5,847 nucleotides of DNA from Clostridia bacterium. Its GTDB lineage: Bacteria; Bacillota_A; Clostridia; Peptostreptococcales; Anaerovoracaceae. The translations under genes were made by a program, and so were the position numbers. Of this stretch, positions 1-5,068 are shown one piece after another. The notes below the pieces were generated by a model, which made no database searches, was not told where the DNA came from, and saw only the letters and a list, made by a program, of their open reading frames with translations. Every line of letters starts with the position of its first letter. The stretch's first letter is position 1. The stretch lies in the NCBI GenBank assembly GCA_024403175.1, contig JAKSSI010000092.1:1-5847 (forward strand). Direction: 5' to 3'.

Positions 1-555
1 TGCAATGGCGAGGGAAAAGTTATTCTTAAAGAAACTTGTCAATACTGCACGGATGGGGTAACTCGTTCAATGTGCCCGGATTGTTCTGGTACAGGTCATA
101 TTAAAAGAGATCCTTATAAGACATGTAGTGAATGTAAAGGTACAGGAAAGGTGGGATATGAGTGCGCTTGGTGTGAAGGAACATTAAAAAGATATATTGG
201 AACTTGGTATTGTATGGAATGCAGAAAAACAACAAAGGATTTAATGCTTACCAAGGCTCAGTATTATAATTTACAGGCTTATCACATCTGCCCTAAGTGT
301 AATGATAATGATTGTAGAGACATAGATGTTAGGATATCAAGCGATCCTTGCTTCCACTGTGGTGGAAAAGGGCAGCTTTCAACATGTGAACTTTGCAAAG
401 GAACCGGAAAGTATTATGATGGTACAGTAAGTGACTATTGCTATAGTTGTAAATCAACTGGATATGTTGAAGTAAAATGCACAAAATGTTCAGGAGAAGG
501 ATATACAACGAAAACGGTAAAATGTACTGATTGTAATGGGACGGGTACAAATTAA
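1..555 (+). CDS. Cysteine-rich multi-CxxC zinc-finger protein (DnaJ central-domain-like repeats), 5'-partial
   Basis: The frame is open from base 1 to a TAA at 553-555, giving 184 visible residues. The ATG at 70 is not taken as the start, because CxxC-bearing sequence continues in frame before it. I count 24 cysteines, including 11 CxxC pairs (visible residues 13/16, 25/28, 42/45, 55/58, 71/74, 97/100, 117/120, 129/132, 147/150, 160/163, 175/178). Six are full CxxCxGxG motifs of the DnaJ zinc-finger type (25, 42, 117, 129, 160, 175); the others are degenerate. Known DnaJ proteins carry four such motifs binding two zinc ions, so this is a longer array. No J domain (HPD motif) or DnaJ C-terminal domain is visible, and the protein ends two residues after the last motif. 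There is no membrane segment. Zinc binding is a confident inference; the role, perhaps client binding or a scaffold, is unknown. Lysine is mostly AAA here, unlike the operon downstream. An intrinsic terminator follows 36 nt after the stop. Confidence 0.85.
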   Translation, partial: CNGEGKVILKETCQYCTDGVTRSMCPDCSGTGHIKRDPYKTCSECKGTGKVGYECAWCEGTLKRYIGTWYCMECRKTTKDLMLTKAQYYNLQAYHICPKCNDNDCRDIDVRISSDPCFHCGGKGQLSTCELCKGTGKYYDGTVSDYCYSCKSTGYVEVKCTKCSGEGYTTKTVKCTDCNGTGTN

Positions 556-591
556 CTTTTAGAATAATTTTGAACTGAAAAAATCAGAAAC

Positions 592-619
592 GACCGAGCC
601 AAATGGCTCGGTCTTTTTT
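592..619 (+). terminator. Intrinsic terminator of the cysteine-rich gene
   Basis: A perfect 9-bp stem, GACCGAGCC (592-600) and GGCTCGGTC (605-613), closes an AAAT loop and is followed directly by six T (614-619). It lies 36 nt after the stop of the upstream gene. This is a textbook Rho-independent terminator. The same stem sequence recurs at 1015-1036. Confidence 0.93.
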
Positions 620-670
620 GTTATGTTCATTTGTTAATTTAATGGACTTGTAAATTTGGCAAAATTTTAC

Positions 671-765
671 ATGTTGCCAGTTGAAAAAATTTTGTATAGT
701 TAGTGGCAACATTTGTTCCGTCTTTTTGCAAAATGATGTATCCCATACAAGCGTAAACGTATAAA
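671..765. repeat. Repeat unit 1 (inverted arms ATGTTGCCA / TGGCAACAT plus tail)
   Basis: Perfect 9-bp inverted arms, ATGTTGCCA (671-679) and TGGCAACAT (704-712), are separated by 24 AT-rich bases. The tail contains CTTTTTGC (722-729) and AAAATG (730-735), the latter 17 nt after the right arm, then GCG at 751-753. The unit runs to the start of the next left arm. Similar arms and tail occur in the next two units. Confidence 0.75.
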
Positions 766-848
766 ATGTTGCCATTTAATAAAAGGACTTTAATAAGTGG
801 CAACATTAATCATTTTTTCAACCTGAAAATGCATTGATACGGCAAGAA
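766..848. repeat. Repeat unit 2 (inverted arms ATGTTGCCA / TGGCAACAT plus tail)
   Basis: The arms are ATGTTGCCA (766-774) and TGGCAACAT (798-806), identical to unit 1, with a 23-nt centre. The tail repeats the pattern of a T-run (813-818) followed by AAAATG (826-831), here 19 nt after the right arm, and ends with a GGCAAG stretch. The centres of units 1 and 2 differ, so it is the arms and tail motifs that are conserved. Confidence 0.75.
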
Positions 849-935
849 ATGTTGCCCCAAAAGCGCTAAATTTTAGTTAGTGGCAACAAAAGCATTTTTA
901 GGCACCCCAAAATGAGATCCAAGCGCGCTATTCAA
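849..935. repeat. Repeat unit 3 (inverted arms ATGTTGCC / GGCAACA plus tail)
   Basis: The arms are ATGTTGCCC (849-857) and TGGCAACAA (881-889). Seven bases pair (TGTTGCC with GGCAACA), and the outermost pair of units 1 and 2 is lost. The 23-nt centre contains the near-palindrome CTAAATTTTAG (866-876), and TAGTTAG precedes the right arm exactly as in unit 1. The tail has a T-run (895-899) and AAAATG (909-914), 19 nt after the right arm, then GCGCGC at 923-928. The right boundary is approximate because no fourth left arm follows. Confidence 0.65.
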
Positions 936-1012
936 ACGGATTCTTCATTTTATAGTGGTGGTTCAGTCCTTTTTGCCGGAATAGTAACTGGATTTCAATC
1001 AAACAAATAGAA

Positions 1013-1038
1013 AAGACCGAGCCAGTTGGCTCGGTCTT
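1013..1038 (-). terminator. Intrinsic terminator of the CYTH gene, possibly bidirectional
   Basis: Stem AAGACCGAGCC (1013-1023) pairs with GGCTCGGTCTT (1028-1038) around an AGTT loop. Read on the minus strand it lies 24 nt after the CYTH stop and continues into TTTTC. Read on the plus strand it is followed by GC and five T (1041-1045), so it could work both ways. Its core 9-bp stem is identical to that of the terminator at 592-613. Confidence 0.9.
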
Positions 1039-1062
1039 GCTTTTTACAATAATATATACGCC

Positions 1063-1686
1063 TTACAGCCCCAGTATATCCAGTCCATCTCTAAACTTTG
1101 AAGAGATCTTTACTTTAAGGCCGTATTTTTCGGCAATTATGTCGCCGAGCTTACGTGTGGCTTCTGCATCGCCGGCAAAAAGCTCAAGTTCTATTTCCAT
1201 GATTGGCACTTCGCCCTTGTCGGTAATAATGCTTCCAGAGTCTACGGCAAGTTCCATAATAGTGGATGCGTAGGCAAGGCGCTTTCTGCGTCTTAAGAAA
1301 CGCATTTCCAGGACATTTAAGAGAGGTTCGTCGCCTACGAGGGAAATCATCACATCGCCTGGGTCGCTACCCTTAAAAATGGCAGGATTTAATGCCATGA
1401 AGCTGGTTTCGTCTGTAATAGGTACATTAATTTCATCTCTTGTAAAGAGACCGTCTTTGTGGCTACCATTAGTTTTTAATGTAGCGAAATAGGTTTCCCC
1501 CTCAGAACGTACTCTAACCGCAATATTATTCTTAGATAATCTATAATCAGCTGTATCAAAATAGATAGCCTTCATTACAAGACTTTCTGCAGATGATGCA
1601 TCTGATATTTCATTTAAATATTCATCTTCCCAAATGCTGTCTAATGTCTGTTTGTCAGGCACAGCATATTTCATTTCAATTTCCAT
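1063..1686 (-). CDS. CYTH domain protein (triphosphate tunnel metalloenzyme family)
   Basis: This is a complete 207-residue protein. It starts with the diagnostic ExExK motif (E2, E4, K6), which lies at the extreme N-terminus in this family and so fixes the start; AAGGAG lies 6 nt upstream of the ATG. Charged residues expected to line the tunnel follow in family order: YFDT 42-45, RVR 58-60, K71, R83/E85, a basic run at 132-136, E145, E164/E166/E168, and SKFRDGL 196-202. Family members bind a triphosphate group with a divalent metal and hydrolyse inorganic triphosphate, thiamine triphosphate or nucleotide triphosphates, or act as class IV adenylate cyclases. The substrate cannot be read from this sequence. 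There is no CHAD or HD domain, signal peptide or membrane segment, so it should be a single-domain cytosolic protein. It is transcribed alone, divergently from tig, with its own promoter and terminator. Confidence 0.93.
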   Translation of the reverse strand: MEIEMKYAVPDKQTLDSIWEDEYLNEISDASSAESLVMKAIYFDTADYRLSKNNIAVRVRSEGETYFATLKTNGSHKDGLFTRDEINVPITDETSFMALNPAIFKGSDPGDVMISLVGDEPLLNVLEMRFLRRRKRLAYASTIMELAVDSGSIITDKGEVPIMEIELELFAGDAEATRKLGDIIAEKYGLKVKISSKFRDGLDILGL

Positions 1687-1692
1687 AAGTTA

Positions 1693-1698
1693 CTCCTT
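1693..1698 (-). promoter_or_regulatory. Ribosome binding site of the CYTH gene
   Basis: CTCCTT on the plus strand reads AAGGAG on the minus strand, 6 nt upstream of the ATG at 1686. It supports the chosen start, which is also where the family's ExExK motif begins. Confidence 0.88.
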
Positions 1699-1710
1699 AA
1701 CCGAAGAGTG

Positions 1711-1739
1711 ATAATAGCACTACTTGCAATTAATATCAA
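1711..1739 (-). promoter_or_regulatory. Sigma-70-type promoter for the CYTH gene
   Basis: On the minus strand, TTGATA (1739-1734; 5 of 6 to consensus) is followed by a 17-bp spacer and TATTAT (1716-1711; 5 of 6). A TGC directly before the -10 makes it an extended -10 element. Transcription would begin near 1704, leaving a short leader that contains the AAGGAG site. An imperfect palindrome at 1707-1721 overlaps the -10. Confidence 0.8.
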
Positions 1740-1762
1740 GTTCTATCTCAAATAATTCGTAT

Positions 1763-1791
1763 TTGCAACACTTGTACATATATGATATAAT
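1763..1791 (+). promoter_or_regulatory. Sigma-70-type promoter for the tig-clpP-clpX-lon operon
   Basis: TTGCAA (1763-1768; 4 of 6) is followed by a 17-bp spacer and a perfect TATAAT (1786-1791). TG at 1783-1784 gives an extended -10. The expected start is near 1798, so the leader is about 33 nt. It is back to back with the CYTH promoter, their -35 boxes being 23 bp apart. I saw no CIRCE (HrcA) or CtsR-type operator here, so classical heat-shock control is not evident. Confidence 0.85.
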
Positions 1792-1814
1792 ACGAAACTG
1801 CCCTTATATTGGGC

Positions 1815-1822
1815 AAAGGAGG
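1815..1822 (+). promoter_or_regulatory. Strong ribosome binding site of tig
   Basis: AAAGGAGG lies 8 nt before the ATG at 1831, a near-perfect Shine-Dalgarno site. It directly follows a small potential hairpin, TGCCC (1799-1803) with GGGCA (1811-1815), which touches its first base. Confidence 0.9.
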
Positions 1823-1830
1823 ATATATTA

Positions 1831-3153
1831 ATGACATCTAAGTTAGTTAGTAAGGAAAGCGGATTAGCCGTTTTTACAATGGAATTTACAGCAGAAGAAT
1901 TCGACGCTGCTACAGATAGAGCTTACAAGGCTGCACGTGGTAAGATTACAGTACCAGGTTTCAGAAAAGGTAAGGCTCCAAGAAGCATCATCGAAAACAG
2001 ATATGGTTCAGGAGTATTCTTCGAAGATGCCATTGATGATCTTCTCAATGCAAATTATACAAATACACTTACAGAACTCGACATCGAACCAATCGCAAGA
2101 CCTGACATCGATTTCGGCGAAGAAAAGCTTGAAAAGGGCAAGGGATTCACAGTTACAGTAAAGGTTCAGACTCCACCAGATGTAAACGTTAAGGATTACA
2201 AGGGAATGGCAGTAGAACGTAAGGTTCACGCTGTAACAGAAGAAGATGTTCAGAAGCAGCTTGAAATGCTCCAGAAGAGAAACGCTCGTCAGATTACAGT
2301 TGAAGGCGAAGCTCAGCTCGGAGATACAGTTGTTCTTGATTACAAGGGATTCTGTGGCGAAGATCAGTTCGCAGGCGGCACAGCTGAAAACCAGACATTA
2401 AAGCTTGGTAGCGGACAGTTCATTCCTGGATTCGAAGAACAGCTCGTTGGCGTAAAGGCTGGCGAAGCAAAGGATGTAAAGGTTACATTCCCAGCTGAAT
2501 ATCATGCAGAAGACCTCGCAGGTAAGGATGCAGTATTCCAGTGCCTCGTTCACGAAATCAAGAGAGAAGAACTTCCTGCACTCGATGATGAATTCGCAAA
2601 GGACGCTTCCGAATTCGATACACTCGAAGAACTCAAGGCAGATCAGAAGAAGAAGCTTGAAGAATCCGCTGAAAAGGCAAAGGAATTCGACGGAAAGAAT
2701 GCCGTTGTTGAAAAGCTTATCGAAATGAACCCAATCACATTACCAGAAGCAATGATCGAAAACGAAGCTGAAGTAATGCTTGATGAATATGCACAGCAGA
2801 TGGCATACCAGGGACTCTCCCTTGATATGTACTGCAAGTATATGGGCAAGACAGTAGAAGACATTAAGAACGAAATGAAGCCAAACGCTGAAAGCAGAGT
2901 AAAGAGCAGACTCGCTCTTAAGGCTGTTGCAGAAGCAGAAGGCATTGAAGCAACTGAAGAAGACATCGAAGCTGAATATCAGAAGCTTGCTGATCAGTAC
3001 AAGATGGATATCGAAAAGATTAAGGATTCCTTCAAGGGCGAAAACCTTGGCCTCATGAAGGAAGATATTAAGAACACAAAGGCTATTCAGTTACTTTACG
3101 ATAACGCAGTATTCACTGATAAGGACGATAAGGAAGAAGAGCCACAGGCTTAA
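1831..3153 (+). CDS. tig: Trigger factor, ribosome-associated chaperone and peptidyl-prolyl isomerase
   Basis: The 440-residue protein is the usual full length. The N-terminal ribosome-binding domain (about 1-115) carries the signature GFRKGKAP at 43-50, the loop that docks on ribosomal protein L23 at the exit tunnel. An FKBP-type isomerase domain spans about 160-245 (GDTVVLDYKG from 164, GSGQFIPGFEEQLVG from 194). The C-terminal helical chaperone domain runs from about 250 to 425, with MIENEAEVMLDEYAQQM at 308-324 typical of the arm that cradles nascent chains. The tail is acidic (DKDDKEEE). The protein binds emerging polypeptides in the cytosol before GroEL or DnaK. It is the first gene of the operon, with a strong promoter and ribosome binding site. 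Lysine is nearly always AAG and glutamate GAA, a bias expected of a highly expressed gene. All three domains are intact. Confidence 0.98.
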   Translation: MTSKLVSKESGLAVFTMEFTAEEFDAATDRAYKAARGKITVPGFRKGKAPRSIIENRYGSGVFFEDAIDDLLNANYTNTLTELDIEPIARPDIDFGEEKLEKGKGFTVTVKVQTPPDVNVKDYKGMAVERKVHAVTEEDVQKQLEMLQKRNARQITVEGEAQLGDTVVLDYKGFCGEDQFAGGTAENQTLKLGSGQFIPGFEEQLVGVKAGEAKDVKVTFPAEYHAEDLAGKDAVFQCLVHEIKREELPALDDEFAKDASEFDTLEELKADQKKKLEESAEKAKEFDGKNAVVEKLIEMNPITLPEAMIENEAEVMLDEYAQQMAYQGLSLDMYCKYMGKTVEDIKNEMKPNAESRVKSRLALKAVAEAEGIEATEEDIEAEYQKLADQYKMDIEKIKDSFKGENLGLMKEDIKNTKAIQLLYDNAVFTDKDDKEEEPQA

Positions 3154-3170
3154 TTATTTAGTATCAATTC

Positions 3171-3203
3171 AGCGGGGCTTTATGCCCCGCTTTATGATTT
3201 TTT
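3171..3203 (+). terminator. Terminator-like hairpin between tig and clpP
   Basis: An 8-bp GC-rich stem, AGCGGGGC (3171-3178) and GCCCCGCT (3184-3191), closes a TTTAT loop 17 nt after the tig stop. The T-run (3198-3203) starts six bases after the stem, so termination is probably partial. It could reduce clpP-clpX-lon transcription relative to tig, or act as a processing or 3'-end stabilising element. Confidence 0.65.
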
Positions 3204-3212
3204 AGGGGAGGG
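3204..3212 (+). promoter_or_regulatory. Ribosome binding site of clpP
   Basis: AGGGGAGGG is strongly complementary to the 16S rRNA tail. The GGAGG core ends only 4 nt before the ATG at 3216, which is short, but no other in-frame start fits the mature ClpP N-terminus better. Confidence 0.82.
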
Positions 3213-3215
3213 AAA

Positions 3216-3800
3216 ATGAGTAGTTTAATTCCAATGGTCGTAGAACAGAGTTCAAGAGGCGAACGTTCCTACGATATTTATTCTAGACTTTTAAAAGACA
3301 GAATCATTTTCTTGGATGGAGAAATTACAGACGACGTAGCAAGTCTTGTAGTTGCTCAACTTTTATTTTTAGAGAGCGAAGATCCAGACAAGGATATTAG
3401 CATATATATTGATAGCCCTGGTGGTGTTATTACGGCAGGTATGGCTATCTACGACACAATGAATTATATTAAGCCAGATGTATCCACAATTTGCATCGGC
3501 ATGGCTGCAAGTATGGCAGCTTTCCTTCTTGCTGCAGGAGCAAAGGGCAAGAGATATGCTCTTCCTAATGCAGAAGTTATGATTCACCAGCCACTCGGTG
3601 GCGCACAGGGTCAGGCTACAGAAATTCAGATTGCAGCTAGACACATTATAAGAACAAAGGAAAAAATGAATACACTTCTTGCTAAGATGACAGGTCAGCC
3701 TTACGAGAAGGTATGTGAAGATACAGAAAGAGACAATTTCATGTTTGCTGAAGAAGCCATGGAATATGGTCTTATTGATAAAGTAGTAGAGAAAAGATAA
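3216..3800 (+). CDS. clpP: ATP-dependent Clp protease proteolytic subunit ClpP
   Basis: The 194-residue serine peptidase (family S14) should form the 14-subunit barrel that degrades polypeptides fed by ClpX. The catalytic triad is complete: Ser99 in GMAASMAA (95-102), His124 in MIHQPLGGA, and Asp173 in TERDNFM. The residue after Ser-Met is Ala where Gly is common, which still fits the family signature. SPGG at 67-70 is the conserved oxyanion-side loop. The protein starts [11 protein letters not shown], matching the mature N-terminus of other ClpPs with little or no propeptide, so processing may be minimal. The axial N-terminal residues and the [13 protein letters not shown] handle segment are normal. 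It follows a terminator-like hairpin after tig, and its stop is 2 nt before clpX. Confidence 0.98.
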   Translation: MSSLIPMVVEQSSRGERSYDIYSRLLKDRIIFLDGEITDDVASLVVAQLLFLESEDPDKDISIYIDSPGGVITAGMAIYDTMNYIKPDVSTICIGMAASMAAFLLAAGAKGKRYALPNAEVMIHQPLGGAQGQATEIQIAARHIIRTKEKMNTLLAKMTGQPYEKVCEDTERDNFMFAEEAMEYGLIDKVVEKR

Positions 3801-3802
3801 TT

Positions 3803-5065
3803 ATGCCAAATAGATACGATAGCTCAAAAGAACTTATTTGTTCATTCTGCGGAAAGCCTCAGAGCATGGTAAGAAGACTTGTTGCAGGCCCAGGTGTTTA
3901 CATCTGCGACGAATGCATCAATGCTACTTACGAAATTATTTCCGCTGAATTTGCAAGAACTCCTGATGCTACAGCTATAGACGAAAGAAAACCTCTTTTA
4001 AAGCCTCGCGAAATTTCAGATAAGCTTTCTGAATATGTAATAGGCCAGGAAAGAGCAAAGAAGCTTCTTGCTGTTGCTGTTTACAATCATTACAAGAGAC
4101 TCTTCTCTCAGGAAGATATTGATAACGATGTAGAACTTCAGAAGTCCAATATTGTTATGGTCGGCCGTACAGGTTCCGGCATGACTTATCTTGCTCAAAC
4201 ACTTGCAAAGATTTTAGATGTTCCTTTTGCAATTGCGGATGCCACAGCTCTTACAGAGGCAGGCTATGTAGGTGAAGATGTAGAAAACATTCTTCTTAAG
4301 CTTATTCAGGCTGCAGATTACGACATTGAAAAAGCTCAGAAGGGTATTATTTACATAGACGAAATCGATAAGATTTCTCGTAAATCCGACAACCCATCCA
4401 TCACAAGAGACGTTAGCGGTGAAGGCGTTCAGCAGGCACTTCTTAAGATTATTGAAGGTACTGTTGCAAATGTTCCACCACAGGGCGGAAGAAAGCACCC
4501 ACAGCAGGAGTTTATTGAATTCGATACATCCAATGTGCTCTTCATTTGCGGCGGTGCATTTGATGGTATTGATAAGGTAATTCAAAGACGTATGGGTGAA
4601 AAGGTAATCGGTTTTAACAAGACCGTTGTTTCCACCAACGTTAACGACCCACATATTCTCGACCACATCCAGGCAGAAGATCTTCTTCACTACGGACTCA
4701 TTCCAGAATTCATCGGAAGAGTTCCTGTAATTGCCACACTGGATGAACTTAGCATTGAAGCTCTTATTAAGATTATTACAGAGCCAAAGAATGCTCTCCT
4801 TAAGCAGTATAAAAAGCTTATGGAATATGATGATGTGGATCTTGAAATTGAAGATGAAGCTATTACTGTAATTGCAGAAAAGGCAAAGGCAAAGAAGACC
4901 GGAGCTAGAGGCTTAAGATCAATTTTTGAAGATATAATGACAGACGTAATGTACGACATTCCATCTGAGGCCGATGTTGAGAAGGTTGTAATCACAAAGG
5001 ATGCCGTAGAAGGTAAAGCACCTATTACAGTTGTCAGAAAAATAGAAGAAAAGAAAGAAGCATAA
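3803..5065 (+). CDS. clpX: ClpX unfoldase, ATP-binding subunit of ClpXP, with an altered Walker A motif
   Basis: The 420-residue protein is full length and colinear with ClpX, the AAA+ hexamer that recognises, unfolds and translocates substrates into ClpP. The N-terminal zinc-binding domain has C13, C16, C35 and C38. The AAA+ module shows the pore loop GYVG (154-157), Walker B IIYIDE (182-187), RKH loop (230-232), IGF loop that docks on ClpP (269-271), arginine finger R306 in EFIGRVPV, and sensor-2 GAR (367-369). The anomaly is Walker A: residues 121-128 read GRTGSGMT instead of GPTGSGKT. The ATP-phosphate lysine is Met127 (ATG, one base from AAG) and the preceding Pro is Arg122 (CGT, one base from CCT). 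The frame is intact and nothing else looks decayed. From family knowledge, loss of this lysine should abolish or cripple ATP binding. No strong ribosome site precedes the ATG, and the 2-nt gap from clpP suggests translational coupling. Confidence 0.96.
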   Translation: MPNRYDSSKELICSFCGKPQSMVRRLVAGPGVYICDECINATYEIISAEFARTPDATAIDERKPLLKPREISDKLSEYVIGQERAKKLLAVAVYNHYKRLFSQEDIDNDVELQKSNIVMVGRTGSGMTYLAQTLAKILDVPFAIADATALTEAGYVGEDVENILLKLIQAADYDIEKAQKGIIYIDEIDKISRKSDNPSITRDVSGEGVQQALLKIIEGTVANVPPQGGRKHPQQEFIEFDTSNVLFICGGAFDGIDKVIQRRMGEKVIGFNKTVVSTNVNDPHILDHIQAEDLLHYGLIPEFIGRVPVIATLDELSIEALIKIITEPKNALLKQYKKLMEYDDVDLEIEDEAITVIAEKAKAKKTGARGLRSIFEDIMTDVMYDIPSEADVEKVVITKDAVEGKAPITVVRKIEEKKEA

Positions 5066-5068
5066 ATT

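Larger units (their letters stand above)
620..1012. other. Gene-free interval carrying a three-unit degenerate repeat array
   Basis: This stretch of about 390 bases lies between two terminators that face into it, and I find no credible gene or ribosome binding site. The only structure is three repeat units starting at 671, 766 and 849. Possible decayed remnants flank them: ATGTT and TGGCAAAAT at 623-665 on the left, and TAGTGG followed by CTTTTTGC at 953-976 on the right. Because both flanking genes terminate before it, it is probably not read through. It may act at the DNA level, or hold a small RNA with a promoter I cannot recognise. No -35/-10 pair with good spacing was found. Confidence 0.6.

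Noticed and set aside
70..555. ATG at 70 as the true start of the cysteine-rich protein
   Set aside because: The frame is open to base 1 and already contains a CxxC motif and the end of a CxGxG motif before this ATG; no ribosome site precedes it.
584..775. Small minus-strand coding frame of 63 codons
   Set aside because: It overlaps the terminator and the first repeat unit, has no ribosome site, and its translation resembles no protein I know.
671..889. Integron attC cassette sites
   Set aside because: The arms do not show the RYYYAAC / GTTRRRY core pairs, there are no cassette ORFs between the units, and there is no integrase in the window.
671..935. CRISPR array
   Set aside because: The repeated arms are only 7-9 bp, the units vary in sequence and period (95 and 83 bp), and no cas genes are present. 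The layout is inverted arms around a variable centre, not identical direct repeats with spacers.
592..1038. Insertion sequence or MITE with matching ends
   Set aside because: The matching ends are terminator palindromes placed correctly behind both genes, no transposase is present, and I saw no target-site duplication outside them.
1037..1273. Plus-strand frame of 78 codons antisense to the CYTH gene
   Set aside because: It begins inside the tail of the terminator and is a serine-rich shadow of the well-supported CYTH reading frame.
1740..1830. HrcA (CIRCE) or CtsR heat-shock operator upstream of tig
   Set aside because: Neither the CIRCE inverted repeat nor the tandem GGTCAAA-type heptads are present on either strand of the leader region.
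3489..3530. Altered ClpP active-site motif (Ala after Ser-Met)
   Set aside because: The family signature allows Ala at this position, and the Ser99-His124-Asp173 triad is complete, so no loss of function is implied.
4214..4690. Minus-strand frame of 158 codons opposite clpX
   Set aside because: It is a low-complexity shadow of a highly conserved gene, with no ribosome site or recognisable domain.
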